A stretch of DNA of 64,000 nucleotides from Mycobacterium gordonae (GTDB taxonomy: Bacteria; Actinomycetota; Actinomycetes; Mycobacteriales; Mycobacteriaceae), in contig NZ_LKTM01000001.1 of the NCBI RefSeq assembly GCF_001417955.2, positions 186,001-250,000 of the forward strand, given 5' to 3'. Position numbers and translations under genes: made by a program. This document shows, in pieces, positions 8,483 through 17,045 of the stretch (its first letter is position 1; every line of letters begins with the position of its first letter). The notes below the pieces were generated by a model. That model worked only from the letters and a program-made list of their open reading frames with translations, made no database searches and was not told where the DNA came from.

Positions 8483-9781
8483 ATGCCGTTGCAACCGTCG
8501 ATGAAGCTGCTGTCCGTGGACGACCATCTCATCGAGCCGCCGCATGTCTGGGCGGATCGGTTACCGAAAAAGTACCTCGAACAGGGGCCGCGGATCGCGG
8601 ACTTCCCGCGAAGTGGCGCGCCGCCCATGCAGCAGTGGGTTTATGAGGGCCGGACTTATCCGAACATCGGCCTCAACGCCGTTGCCGGCAAGTCTCCGGA
8701 GGAGTTCGGGGTGGACCCGATCCGCTACGCCGACATGATCCCCGGTTGTTACGACCCGAAGGCGCGACTGGCCGACATGGACATCGACGGTGTGCATGCG
8801 ATGCTGTGCTTCCCGTCGTTCCCGCGCTTCTGCGGCACGGTGTTTCTCGAGGGCGAGGACAAAGAACTTGCCCTGTTGAGTGTGAAGGCGTGGAACGATT
8901 TTTCACTCGACGAGTGGTGTGCCACCGACCCCGCCCGATTCATCCCTATGGCGATTACCCCGCTGTGGGATCCGGCGCTCATCGTGGCCGAGATAGAGCG
9001 GGTTGCGGCCAAGGGCGCACGAGCGATCGGTTTGCCGGACAACCCGACCAACCTGCAGCTGCCCAGTTATCACACCGCTTACTGGGAGCCGGTCTGGTCG
9101 GCGCTGGAGGAGACAAACCTGACCGCGGTCATGCACTTCGGCAGCGGCGGATTCCCGCCGCAGACGGCGCCCGAGGCGCCGTTCGCGGTGATGATCACGT
9201 TGATGGGTACCACTTCGATGGCGGCCGCCACAGAACTCATCTTCTCGCCCGTGTTCCATAAGCACCCGAATCTCAAGGTGGCGTTCTCCGAAGGCGGTGT
9301 GGGATGGATGCCCTACCTGGTGGAGCGCGCCGATTACGTGTGGCGCAAGCACAAGTACTACCAGAACATCCATCCGACCGTCGCGCCGTCGGAACTGTTC
9401 CGGCGCAACATCTCCGGCTGTTTCATCGAAGACGAGGTGGGGATGTCGATGCGTCATGCCATCGGAATCGACAACATCACCTGGGAGTGCGACTATCCGC
9501 ACTCTGACTCGTTCTGGCCGAAAAGCCGGGCACGCGCCGAGGAGATGCTCGCCGATGTCCCCGATGCGGAAGCGGCGAAGATCGTCGAACTCAATGCCCG
9601 TCGCTGGTACGCCTTTCCGGAAGAGGGATTCAAGAGCTGTACGGCCGACGGCGGATGGCGGCCTAATGACGGCGATCCGCCCGCCTACGACTACGACGAG
9701 GTGATGGCGGGTCACGGTGGTGTCGGTTTGGCGGCCTTCTTGAACAACATTGAAGAACAGAAGGCGCAGAAGGCCACGTAA
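8483..9781 (+). CDS. amidohydrolase 2 family metal-dependent hydrolase/decarboxylase
   Basis: A 432-residue TIM-barrel protein of the amidohydrolase-2 (ACMSD-like) family. The N-terminal metal motif is LSVDDHLIEPPHVW; later conserved pieces are ARLADMDIDGVHAMLCFPS, MHFGSGG, FSEGGVGWMPYLVERADYVW and WECDYPHSDSFWP, where His and Asp would bind the metal. Relatives hydrolyse or decarboxylate ring-derived acids and are common in mycobacterial catabolic clusters. ATG was chosen because the homology begins there; the upstream frame runs through the promoter. It would act in the cytosol, perhaps in C-C or ring opening. Confidence 0.9.
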   Translation: MPLQPSMKLLSVDDHLIEPPHVWADRLPKKYLEQGPRIADFPRSGAPPMQQWVYEGRTYPNIGLNAVAGKSPEEFGVDPIRYADMIPGCYDPKARLADMDIDGVHAMLCFPSFPRFCGTVFLEGEDKELALLSVKAWNDFSLDEWCATDPARFIPMAITPLWDPALIVAEIERVAAKGARAIGLPDNPTNLQLPSYHTAYWEPVWSALEETNLTAVMHFGSGGFPPQTAPEAPFAVMITLMGTTSMAAATELIFSPVFHKHPNLKVAFSEGGVGWMPYLVERADYVWRKHKYYQNIHPTVAPSELFRRNISGCFIEDEVGMSMRHAIGIDNITWECDYPHSDSFWPKSRARAEEMLADVPDAEAAKIVELNARRWYAFPEEGFKSCTADGGWRPNDGDPPAYDYDEVMAGHGGVGLAAFLNNIEEQKAQKAT

Positions 9782-9782
9782 A

Positions 9783-10721
9783 TCAAGTGACTGGGCGTAG
9801 CCGGCTGTGCCAGTCCGCGACCGCGATCAGCCGGCCTGTCGAGGCGAGCGTCATGAATAGCGTTCGCCCATCGGCACTTAAGGCCACGTTGGTGGTCATC
9901 GGGTCGTCGGCGGGTATCGCCCCCAACAGCGCACCCGTGGGAGAGAAAACCGTGACACCGCCCGTACCGAGCGTGGCGACCAGAATCCGGCCCGCGTCAT
10001 CGACGCACACTCCGTCAGCGCCACCGACGTTGAGCGGTCCGCCGGCGGGCACTGTGGCCAGCCCTCGTGAGCGGCCCACCACGCCGGGAGCTTCGAGCTC
10101 GAAGTGCCATATGCGACGGGTGCGCGTCTCGGCCACATACAGCGAACCACCGTCGGGTGACAGTGCGACACCGTTGGGCATCTCCAACGGGTAGACGATC
10201 TCTCGCAAGCCACCGTCCACGGTTCCGTAGAGCAGTCCGGTTACCGTGCGGCTGCGACCACGGGTCGTCCCACCATCGGTCAGGTAGAAGCCGCCATGGG
10301 CGTCGACGCAGATGTCGCTGGGCCTTACCAGCGCGTGGGTATTGCCGGAACGTGAGGTGAACTCGGTGGCAAGGGTGGTCACGACCCCGGTGGCGTCGAC
10401 AATCTGTAGCCCGGGGGTGACGGGGTGCTCTGGCGGCCCGACCGGCCGGAAAAGCCTTACACAGCCCTCGAAGTCGTAGGGCCACGGCGCCAGCCCGAAG
10501 CGCGAGCCGCCATTCTGGCAGACGACCAGCCGTCCGTCGGGAAGCGCCGCGATGCCGTTGGGTCCGCCTCCGGTAAGGGCGAACGGCCGGCAGATCCCAT
10601 CCGGGTCAACCCGGGTGACCCGCCCACCCGCGATCTCAGATACCAGAACTGAGCCGTCGTTCATCGGCAGCGGACTCTCCGGAAAGGCGAGTCCTTCGGC
10701 GAGGCAACGGACGCCGTTCAT
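9783..10721 (-). CDS. SMP-30/gluconolactonase-like hydrolase
   Basis: A 312-residue six-bladed propeller of the SMP-30/gluconolactonase/LRE family. Recognisable pieces are LAFPESPLP near the start (metal-binding Glu), GGPNGIAALPDGRLVVCQNGG, VRPSDICVDAHGGFYLTDGG and MPNGVALSPDGGSLYVAET. Such enzymes open lactones with a divalent metal. No signal peptide is seen. The ATG overlaps the previous stop as ATGA, so it is co-translated with the SnoaL-like gene. The longer frame start lies inside that gene. A lactone intermediate, for example from a P450 or Baeyer-Villiger-like step, is possible. Confidence 0.85.
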   Translation of the reverse strand: MNGVRCLAEGLAFPESPLPMNDGSVLVSEIAGGRVTRVDPDGICRPFALTGGGPNGIAALPDGRLVVCQNGGSRFGLAPWPYDFEGCVRLFRPVGPPEHPVTPGLQIVDATGVVTTLATEFTSRSGNTHALVRPSDICVDAHGGFYLTDGGTTRGRSRTVTGLLYGTVDGGLREIVYPLEMPNGVALSPDGGSLYVAETRTRRIWHFELEAPGVVGRSRGLATVPAGGPLNVGGADGVCVDDAGRILVATLGTGGVTVFSPTGALLGAIPADDPMTTNVALSADGRTLFMTLASTGRLIAVADWHSRLRPVT

Positions 10722-11248
10722 GGCCGAGCGTCTTCCCACCAATCGAGGAACCCCGGCTCTGCCAGGGGCAGGTCACCCACACCGATCTGGCGGTGCGGCC
10801 ACTGGGCGGCCGGTTGCGTCAGCGGTGACGGCTGCCGGCGCACACCGTAGTACAGCCGATGTCGTCGCCGCCTGAATCGCCAGACGCCCGAGTGCTTTTC
10901 GTAGCGGTCATCGTACCTGATGAGTTGTTCGACGAATCCCGTGGTCGTCTGGGCGAAACACTGAGCCCAGACCTGGCCCGTGGCGTGCTGAGCATCGTCG
11001 ATCTCTATCAAGTGGTTTGCCACCAGGATCACCACGAACACGGTGTTCTCCAGGCTTTGCGCCATCAGTCGTCGGATGCCGTCGGGTCCGGTGCCGTGGT
11101 CGCCGAACCGAGCGTGGGGGACGAAAAGCTCAACCATCGCCTCGACGTCGGAGCTTTCCAGCGCGGCGGCATACCGGTAGGGCAGCTGCCGTATCTCGTC
11201 ACGCGCCAACATGTTCCGGACCGCAACGTCGAGCACGTCGTCGTCCAC
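10718..11248 (-). CDS. SnoaL-like (NTF2 fold) protein
   Basis: About 176 residues of an NTF2-like cone fold: RDEIRQLPYRYAAALESSDVEAMVELFVPHARFGDHG followed by IRRLMAQSLENT and NHLIEIDDAQHATGQVWAQC. Members include dehydratases, isomerases and cyclases such as scytalone dehydratase and ketosteroid isomerase. The Tyr and Asp in the first helix region are common active-site positions. GTG with GAGGGA upstream is preferred to an ATG 17 codons earlier, which would consume the divergent promoter. It is the first gene of a two-gene unit with the lactonase. The reaction is unknown. Confidence 0.75.
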   Translation of the reverse strand: MDDDVLDVAVRNMLARDEIRQLPYRYAAALESSDVEAMVELFVPHARFGDHGTGPDGIRRLMAQSLENTVFVVILVANHLIEIDDAQHATGQVWAQCFAQTTTGFVEQLIRYDDRYEKHSGVWRFRRRRHRLYYGVRRQPSPLTQPAAQWPHRQIGVGDLPLAEPGFLDWWEDARP

Positions 11249-11301
11249 CGGTCTTCCCTCCGGGCACGTAGGCGGGTGGGCCTCTACAAGAGTACACAAG
11301 A

Positions 11302-11312
11302 TGTATTACTGT
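11302..11312 (+). promoter_or_regulatory. TGT-N5-TGT promoter element of the SDR gene
   Basis: TGTATTACTGT with TACTGT as the -10. Here the gene is leadered: AGGAGG follows, five bases ahead of the ATG. The identical 11-mer occurs in reverse at 14215. Confidence 0.6.
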
Positions 11313-11340
11313 TAATTCAGACGGCCGGCGAGGAGGACAC

Positions 11341-12198
11341 ATGCAGCGTCTGGGAGGCAAGGTTGTCGTCATCACAGGGGCGGCGCGCGGCCAAGGAAGA
11401 AGCCATGCCGTCCACCTCGCCGACGAGGGCGCCGACATCATCGCTTTGGACATCTGCGACGACATCGCCACCAATGGCTATCCCCTGGCCACCAGGGCCG
11501 ATCTGGACGAGACGGCCAAGCTGGTCGAGAAGTCCGGTCGGCGAGTGATAACGGCGGTTGTCGATGTTCGAGAACGCATTTCACTGAAGAAGGCCATCGA
11601 CCAGGCAGTAACCGAACTAGGCGGCCTGCATGTCGTCGTGGCCAACGCCGGGATCTGTCCGCTCGGCAATCAGGTTCCCTCACGCGGGTTCATCGACGCG
11701 TTCGACGTCGACTTCATCGGCGTGGTGAACGCCGTACACGCCAGCTTTGAGCACTTGGGGCCCGGCGCGTCGGTGATCGTCACGGGTTCGATAGCCGGCT
11801 TGGTACCGCAGAAAGACCTGGCCACCGGTGGGGGACCGCAAGGTCCGGGCGGCGCCGGCTACGGCCTCGCCAAGAAGATGCTGTGCGAATACACCAAGGG
11901 CCTGGCATTGACGCTGGCGCCCGAACAGATCCGCATCAACACCGTGCACCCGACCAACGTCAACACCGGCATGCTGCACAACCTTCCGATGTATCGAACT
12001 TTTCGTCCAGACCTTGCCGAACCCAGCCGCGAGGACGCGGAACTGGTGTTCCCCATACTGCAGGCGATGCCGGTACCGTGGATCGAACCGGAGGACGTCT
12101 CCCATATGGTGGTGTACCTGGCCTCCGACGAATCACGTTACGTGACTGGGCAACAATTCTTCATCGATGCCGGTGCCGGGCTGAAACTCGGCCTGTAG
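11341..12198 (+). CDS. mycofactocin-type short-chain dehydrogenase
   Basis: A 285-residue SDR beginning MQRLGGKVVVITGAARGQGR, with the GAARGQGRSHAV glycine motif and LALD-type second strand (IIALDICDDI) typical of the mycofactocin-coupled SDR family. These retain NAD(H) internally and pass electrons to the peptide cofactor mycofactocin. The catalytic residues Ser (VTGSIAG) and YGLAK (Tyr-x3-Lys) are intact. The expected insertion after the fold core (LATGGGPQGPGGAGY) is seen. It would oxidise a pathway alcohol, perhaps one made by the P450s. AGGAGG precedes the ATG. The mycofactocin biosynthesis genes must lie elsewhere. Confidence 0.9.
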   Translation: MQRLGGKVVVITGAARGQGRSHAVHLADEGADIIALDICDDIATNGYPLATRADLDETAKLVEKSGRRVITAVVDVRERISLKKAIDQAVTELGGLHVVVANAGICPLGNQVPSRGFIDAFDVDFIGVVNAVHASFEHLGPGASVIVTGSIAGLVPQKDLATGGGPQGPGGAGYGLAKKMLCEYTKGLALTLAPEQIRINTVHPTNVNTGMLHNLPMYRTFRPDLAEPSREDAELVFPILQAMPVPWIEPEDVSHMVVYLASDESRYVTGQQFFIDAGAGLKLGL

Positions 12199-12996
12199 TC
12201 AGCGGCCCCGGAATTGAGGGTCGCGCCGTTCGCCGAAGGCGGCCATCCCCTCGGCGACATCATCGGTTCCGGCGACCTGCTCCACCAGCAGGGCTTCCGT
12301 TCGGAAAGCCGCGTCACGGTCGACGTCGAGTGCTTGATTGAGCATGGCCTTGGCCGCCACCAAGGCGCGGGTCGGTCCCTCCGCGAGCCGCCGGGCCCAA
12401 ACGGTCGCCGCGTCATTGAGATCGACGTCCGGCACAACCTTGTTGAACAGGCCGATGCGGTGAGCTTCGGGTGCGGACAGCTCCTCGCCGAAGAAGAGAA
12501 CTTGTTTGGCGAGGTTGAAAGGGACCTTGCGGGCAAGCAGGTACGCGGCGCCCCCGTCAGGGGCAAGTCCGCGACGTACGAAAAGCTCTATCAGTCGGGC
12601 GCTTTCGGCGGCCACGATGAGATCGCACGCGAGCACCATGCTGGCTCCCACGCCGGCCGCGACTCCGTTGAGCGCGCACAGCACCGGCTTCTCGCAGTCG
12701 AGCAATGCGGACACCACGGCTTGCGATCCAGTACGCAGGATGCGCGCCGCGTCACCCGCCACCCGGTCCTTCTTGGGCTGCATGCCAGGGTCGCGGAGAT
12801 TCGGGCCGGTGCAGAAGTGCTTGTCTCCGCGACCGGTGAGAACGACCGCGCGTATTTCCGGATCGTCGGAGGCACGCGTCAACTCCTCGATGAGACTGCG
12901 CTGCATGGCCCGGGTCACCGAGTTACCGACGTCCGGCCGGTCCAGAACCAGCCAGCGCACCGGGCCCTCGGTATGGGTGGCGAGATCCGGGGTCAC
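12199..12996 (-). CDS. enoyl-CoA hydratase/isomerase (crotonase) family
   Basis: A 265-residue crotonase. CoA-binding GRGDKHFCTGPNL and oxyanion-hole GVAAGVGASMVLACDLIVA are present; the second active-site loop reads RRGLAPDGGAAYLLARKV. Gly-Pro-Asp-Gly at this position resembles PaaG/ECI-like enzymes more than a classical two-Glu hydratase. The GTG start overlaps the P450 stop as GTGA, so translation is coupled. It ends one base after the convergent SDR stop. Hydration, isomerisation or ring cleavage are all possible. Confidence 0.88.
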   Translation of the reverse strand: MTPDLATHTEGPVRWLVLDRPDVGNSVTRAMQRSLIEELTRASDDPEIRAVVLTGRGDKHFCTGPNLRDPGMQPKKDRVAGDAARILRTGSQAVVSALLDCEKPVLCALNGVAAGVGASMVLACDLIVAAESARLIELFVRRGLAPDGGAAYLLARKVPFNLAKQVLFFGEELSAPEAHRIGLFNKVVPDVDLNDAATVWARRLAEGPTRALVAAKAMLNQALDVDRDAAFRTEALLVEQVAGTDDVAEGMAAFGERRDPQFRGR

Positions 12997-14192
12997 AGCA
13001 GGATCGGCACGCTGGCGGGGCCGCGAACCGTGTTGGTATGGACGTAGGTGACCGCTTCCTCGTCCACGTGCCAGGTGGGGAACCGTGCCAGCGTCTCTTC
13101 CAGCGCTACGCGAGCTTCCAAGCGCGCCAGAGCCGCACCCAGGCAGAAGTGCGAGCCGTGCCCGAAGCTGACGTGGCGGATTCCGGAGCGCTCGACGTCG
13201 AAGGCATCCGCGTTCGGGTACTGGCGTTCGTCGCGACCCGCGGACCCGGTCAACAGCGCGACCCGCGAGCCGGCCGGGATTGTGGTCCCGTGATAAACCG
13301 TGTCGCGCTTGGAGAATCGACCCTGCACGGGGGATGGGGCGTCGTAACGCAGCAGTTCCTCAACCCCGTTGGCGATCAATTCAGGCCGGGCGACGAGTTT
13401 GGCCCGCTCCCCGGGATTGCGCGCCAGCGTCAGCGCCGCCCAGCCCAGCAACCGCGCCACCGTCTCGTTTCCCGCCACGTTGATCATTGCGACGAACATC
13501 AATAACTCTCCGTCATCGAGGCGACGGGTTTCGCGACCGGCCTGGGCCAGGTCGGAGGTCATCAGATTGCCGACGATGTCGTCGGTCGGAGCCGACCGTC
13601 GTCGTTGTATCTGGTCCGCGTAGTAACCCAGCAATTTGACGTTGGCCTCCTGCCCTTCTTCGCTCAGCTGGGTAGTGCCTTCGTCGCGGTGCAGCTGCGC
13701 ATCGGACCACTCGCGCAGGTTGTCGTGGTCACGCTCGGGAAAACCGAGTAGCGAGCTGATGACCATGACCGGCAGCTTCATGGAGAAGTCGCGGACGTAG
13801 TCAAAGCCGCCACCCCCGACGAAGTGGTCCAGGTAATCCCGGCACAGCGTCCGGACGCGTTCTTCCAACTCCGCGACCTTGGTACGGAAAAACGTGCGGT
13901 TGACCATCTTTCGCATACACGTGTGATCGGGGGGATCCATCATGATCATCGCCCTGGGCGGTGCCCAGGGTTCATCGGTGATCGCATCGAGAGTGATTCC
14001 GTGCTCCGACGAGAACGTCTCGGTGTCCAGCGAGGCACTCAGCACATCGTCGAATCTGCTCAGGGCGTAGAAGCCGTGCTGTTCGTTGTGGTAGACCGGT
14101 GCTTCGTCGCGCATCCGCTTCCACACCGCGTACGGATCCGCGTGCAGCGCTCGATCGAAGGGGTCCCAACGCAAGTCCGTTGTCGCTGTCAT
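12993..14192 (-). CDS. cytochrome P450
   Basis: A P450 of 399 residues with AGNETVAR in the I-helix (Asn in place of the usual small residue before Glu-Thr), EELLRYD as ExxR, and heme loop FGHGSHFCLG with Cys350. AGGA lies eight bases ahead of the ATG that begins MTATTDLRWDPFD; a GTG two codons earlier is too close to it. The next gene, a crotonase, is translationally coupled. The N-terminal half resembles CYPs acting on long-chain or terpenoid substrates, but no subfamily can be assigned. Confidence 0.92.
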   Translation of the reverse strand: MTATTDLRWDPFDRALHADPYAVWKRMRDEAPVYHNEQHGFYALSRFDDVLSASLDTETFSSEHGITLDAITDEPWAPPRAMIMMDPPDHTCMRKMVNRTFFRTKVAELEERVRTLCRDYLDHFVGGGGFDYVRDFSMKLPVMVISSLLGFPERDHDNLREWSDAQLHRDEGTTQLSEEGQEANVKLLGYYADQIQRRRSAPTDDIVGNLMTSDLAQAGRETRRLDDGELLMFVAMINVAGNETVARLLGWAALTLARNPGERAKLVARPELIANGVEELLRYDAPSPVQGRFSKRDTVYHGTTIPAGSRVALLTGSAGRDERQYPNADAFDVERSGIRHVSFGHGSHFCLGAALARLEARVALEETLARFPTWHVDEEAVTYVHTNTVRGPASVPILL

Positions 14193-14214
14193 CGGCACCG
14201 TCCTTTCTTGGAGA

Positions 14215-14225
14215 ACAGTAATACA
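14215..14225 (-). promoter_or_regulatory. TGT-N5-TGT promoter element, P450 side
   Basis: On the minus strand this is TGTATTACTGT, identical to the site at 11302, with TACTGT as -10. It drives the P450 plus crotonase pair. Confidence 0.6.
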
Positions 14226-14230
14226 TTATC

Positions 14231-14241
14231 TGTATAGTTGC
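14231..14241 (+). promoter_or_regulatory. TGT-N5-TGC promoter element, crotonase side
   Basis: TGTATAGTTGC with TATAGT as -10. It is separated by five bases from the reversed copy serving the P450 gene, so the divergent pair sits on one helical face region. AGGAGG is used downstream. Confidence 0.5.
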
Positions 14242-14270
14242 ACTGCTGACCGCTGACAGGAGGACGAGAC

Positions 14271-15083
14271 GTGGAAACCCGGGAGCTCGAGCACGTCATC
14301 TATGAAAAGGATGGCTCAATCGCACGCATCATTCTCAATAATCCGGATGCCGCTAATGCGCAGACTTCGGAGATGGTGCACAGCTTCGATGCTGCCCTCG
14401 AGGACGCGCAGTACGACTACAACATCAAGGTCGTCATCATCAAGGCAAACGGCAGAGGGTTCTGTTCCGGTCATATCCCGACCGGTGCCTATCCGGAGTT
14501 CAAGGCCGAACTCGATGCTTCAGGGAAGGTGTGGCGGTCAGCGGCGCAGCTGTTCCTGTGGCCCGTCCTGAAACTGTGGGAATTCCCCAAACCGGTGATC
14601 GCCCAGGTGCACGGCTATGCCATCGGCGGCGGCACGACCTGGGCACTCATTCCCGAAATCACGGTCTGCTCGGAGGACGCCTGGTTCCAGATGCCTCTGG
14701 TACCTGGTTTCGGATTGCCCGGCGCCGAGACGATGTTCGAGCCGTGGGTGTTCATGAACTACAAACGGGCCGCGGAGTATCTGTACACAGCGCAGCGGCT
14801 GACTGCTGCCGAGGCGCTCGATTTCGGGTTGGTCAATCGGGTGGTGCCGGCCGAGCAGCTCGAGGCCACCGTGGAGGAGCTGGCGGCCAAGATTGCCAAG
14901 GCCCCCTTGATCACTCTGCAGGCCACCAAGTCCGGGATCATCCGAGCGTGGGAGACCATGGGGTTCCGCACGCACCAGCAGGCGACGAACGATCTTCAGG
15001 CGATGGTGACTGGCAGTAAGGAGTTCCAGGACTTCATGATCGAGCTGATGAAGAAGAGCTCCAAGCCCGCCGAACGCACCTGA
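14271..15083 (+). CDS. enoyl-CoA hydratase/isomerase (crotonase) family
   Basis: A 270-residue crotonase starting with GTG after AGGAGG (METRELEHVIYEKDGSIARII). The oxyanion hole is HGYAIGGGTTWALIPEITVC. The second loop, FQMPLVPGFGLPGAETMFEPW, replaces the usual PE-x-xxG-xxP and has no obvious second catalytic acid. Between strands there is an unusual SGHIPTGAYPEFKAELD segment. The divergent pocket suggests a reaction other than simple hydration. An acyl-CoA dehydrogenase gene follows three bases later. Confidence 0.88.
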   Translation: METRELEHVIYEKDGSIARIILNNPDAANAQTSEMVHSFDAALEDAQYDYNIKVVIIKANGRGFCSGHIPTGAYPEFKAELDASGKVWRSAAQLFLWPVLKLWEFPKPVIAQVHGYAIGGGTTWALIPEITVCSEDAWFQMPLVPGFGLPGAETMFEPWVFMNYKRAAEYLYTAQRLTAAEALDFGLVNRVVPAEQLEATVEELAAKIAKAPLITLQATKSGIIRAWETMGFRTHQQATNDLQAMVTGSKEFQDFMIELMKKSSKPAERT

Positions 15084-15086
15084 ACC

Positions 15087-16283
15087 GTGCGGCCCATCAT
15101 CAGGTTCGGCGGCGATGAGGACACCGGGGCGCTCCGGGCCTCGGTGCGAGAGTGGCTGGCGGACCATCTGCCCGACGAATTCCGGCACACCGCAGCCAAT
15201 CCCGATTACCTGCCGCGCGATGCCCACGAGCGGGCGGTGTCGTTCTGCCGGGATTTGCACGCCCAGGGCTGGTTCGTGCCACACTGGCCCGCGCAGTACG
15301 AAGGAGGCGGCCGCGGCATCGTCGAACAGGTCGTCATCCGTGAGGAACTCGCCTACGCCGGCGCGCCTCTGGTGAACACGAATGGTGTCAACATGTTGGC
15401 TCCGGTGCTGTTCAAGTTCGGGACAGCCGAACAGAAGGCGCATCATCTACCCGCGATCGCCCGTTCCGAACGCATGTGGGCCCAGGGCTATTCCGAGCCG
15501 GAAGCCGGGTCCGACCTGGCCGCGTTACGCATGACGGCGCGGCGCGACGGAGACTGCTACGTACTTGACGGCCAGAAGACATGGACTAGTAACGGTGTAC
15601 TTGCCGACTGGATCTTTGTATTGGCAAGGACAGCACCGGTCAAGGAGAAGCGCCAAGCGGGAATTTCCTTCTTCCTTGTCGATCTGGATTCCCCCGGCAT
15701 CACGCGTCGGCCTATCCGGTCGATGACGGGTTATCCCACTTTCGCCGAGGAATTCTTCGACGAGGTGCGGGTGCCTGCCGCCAATCTCGTCGGCGCTGAA
15801 GGTGACGGCTGGAAGGTCGGCAAGGCACTGCTGGACGTCGAACGATCTAACGTCACGCGGGCCGCCCAAGCGCAGCGCTATCTCGACGAATTGATCGACT
15901 GGTGCCGCGCGCGACAAGGTTCCGAGCATGACCCCTTGGCCGAGCCCACCAACCGCATCGCGCTCGCGCACGCTGTCGAACGGGTCGAGGTGGGTCGCGC
16001 CCTGTCCTATCGGGTGGCGCATCTGCAGTCAGCCGGTGCCTTGGATCCTGCCCTGCCCTCGTTGTCGAAGCTCTACCATTCGGAGCTGACGGCAGAATTG
16101 CGCGCGCTGGGTGCGCAAATCCTGGGTCCCGCGGGCGAACTCATGCCAGATGATCCCGATGCCGTGTTGCACGGACATTTCTCCGAAGGCTTGCTGCTTT
16201 CGCTGCTCCACTCCATCGGAGGGGGGACCAGCGAGATCCAGCGTGACCTCATATCCACAACCGGTCTAGGCCTGCCCCGCTGA
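15087..16283 (+). CDS. acyl-CoA dehydrogenase (GGTSEIQ type)
   Basis: A 398-residue FadE starting with GTG (MRPIIRFGGDEDTGALRASV). It has WAQGYSEPEAGSDLAALRMTA and LDGQKTWTSNGVLADWIFVLAR, and the C-terminal GGGTSEIQRDLISTTGLGLP. This is the fuller catalytic type; its natural partner could be the GGI-TWEH subunit encoded near 31.7 kb. The last 18 bases overlap the 3' end of a convergent crotonase gene. Confidence 0.92.
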   Translation: MRPIIRFGGDEDTGALRASVREWLADHLPDEFRHTAANPDYLPRDAHERAVSFCRDLHAQGWFVPHWPAQYEGGGRGIVEQVVIREELAYAGAPLVNTNGVNMLAPVLFKFGTAEQKAHHLPAIARSERMWAQGYSEPEAGSDLAALRMTARRDGDCYVLDGQKTWTSNGVLADWIFVLARTAPVKEKRQAGISFFLVDLDSPGITRRPIRSMTGYPTFAEEFFDEVRVPAANLVGAEGDGWKVGKALLDVERSNVTRAAQAQRYLDELIDWCRARQGSEHDPLAEPTNRIALAHAVERVEVGRALSYRVAHLQSAGALDPALPSLSKLYHSELTAELRALGAQILGPAGELMPDDPDAVLHGHFSEGLLLSLLHSIGGGTSEIQRDLISTTGLGLPR

Positions 16284-17045
16284 ATCGCGCTGAGGGTCCT
16301 GTCCGAATGCTTGCCGTCCTGTCGCAGCGGCCGAGCGTTGTTGCGCGACGGTCGCCATCGCGAGTTCAAGGGGATGGAATGCGGCGAGCTGCGCGTTCTC
16401 GGCCGAATTGATCAGCCGCTTGGTCATTTCCACCGCCCCGGCGTCGGCTCCGGCCAATTCGGCCGCCAGTTGCACGGCCGCGTCGATCGCCGATCCCGGC
16501 GTGACGACCTCGGTGACGAGGCCGAGTCGCTCGGCCTCGGCGGCAGGGATCCGGTTGCCACGCAACAACAACGAGGCCGCGCGGTGCCTCCCCAACTGCT
16601 GGGTGAAACGCCACGCCAATCCCCCGTCGGGCACTACCGCACGTGCCACGAAGGGAGCGGCGAAGAAGGCGTCGGAAGCACAAACGACTAGGTCGCAGCA
16701 CAGGGCCAGACTCCACCCGAGTCCGACGGCGGCACCTTCGACCGCGGATATCGTCGGCATGGGAAGCCCTCTGAGTTTCTCCATGACCCGCTGCGCGAGT
16801 TCGACCCTGCCGGCCGGCCCCATCGCACCATCACCGTGCGCCGGCCCGGATTTCAAATCGCCTCCTGCGCAGAAGAATCCAGCCGACCCGGCCAGCACGA
16901 CACCGGATACCCCGGTCAGCTCATCGAGCGCTGCCGCCAACTCCGTCCAGGATGCGTAGGTCAGAGCGTTGCGTTGGTGCGGCCGATTGAGCATGATCAC
17001 CGCAACATCGCCGCGGTCCTCGCGCAGAATCAGCGGTGCGTTCAC
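16266..17045 (-). CDS. enoyl-CoA hydratase/isomerase (crotonase) family
   Basis: A 259-residue crotonase starting GTG, overlapping the upstream crotonase stop as GTGA; the longer frame start lies inside that gene. CoA-binding GSAGFFCAGGDLKSG and oxyanion-hole GAAVGLGWSLALCCDLVVC are intact. The second loop is FVARAVVPDGGLAWRFTQQLG, again a PDGG form. C-terminus is KRLINSAENAQLAAFHPLELAMATV, as in PaaG-type isomerases. It is the second gene of a crotonase tandem. Confidence 0.88.
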   Translation of the reverse strand: MNAPLILREDRGDVAVIMLNRPHQRNALTYASWTELAAALDELTGVSGVVLAGSAGFFCAGGDLKSGPAHGDGAMGPAGRVELAQRVMEKLRGLPMPTISAVEGAAVGLGWSLALCCDLVVCASDAFFAAPFVARAVVPDGGLAWRFTQQLGRHRAASLLLRGNRIPAAEAERLGLVTEVVTPGSAIDAAVQLAAELAGADAGAVEMTKRLINSAENAQLAAFHPLELAMATVAQQRSAAATGRQAFGQDPQRDSAGQA

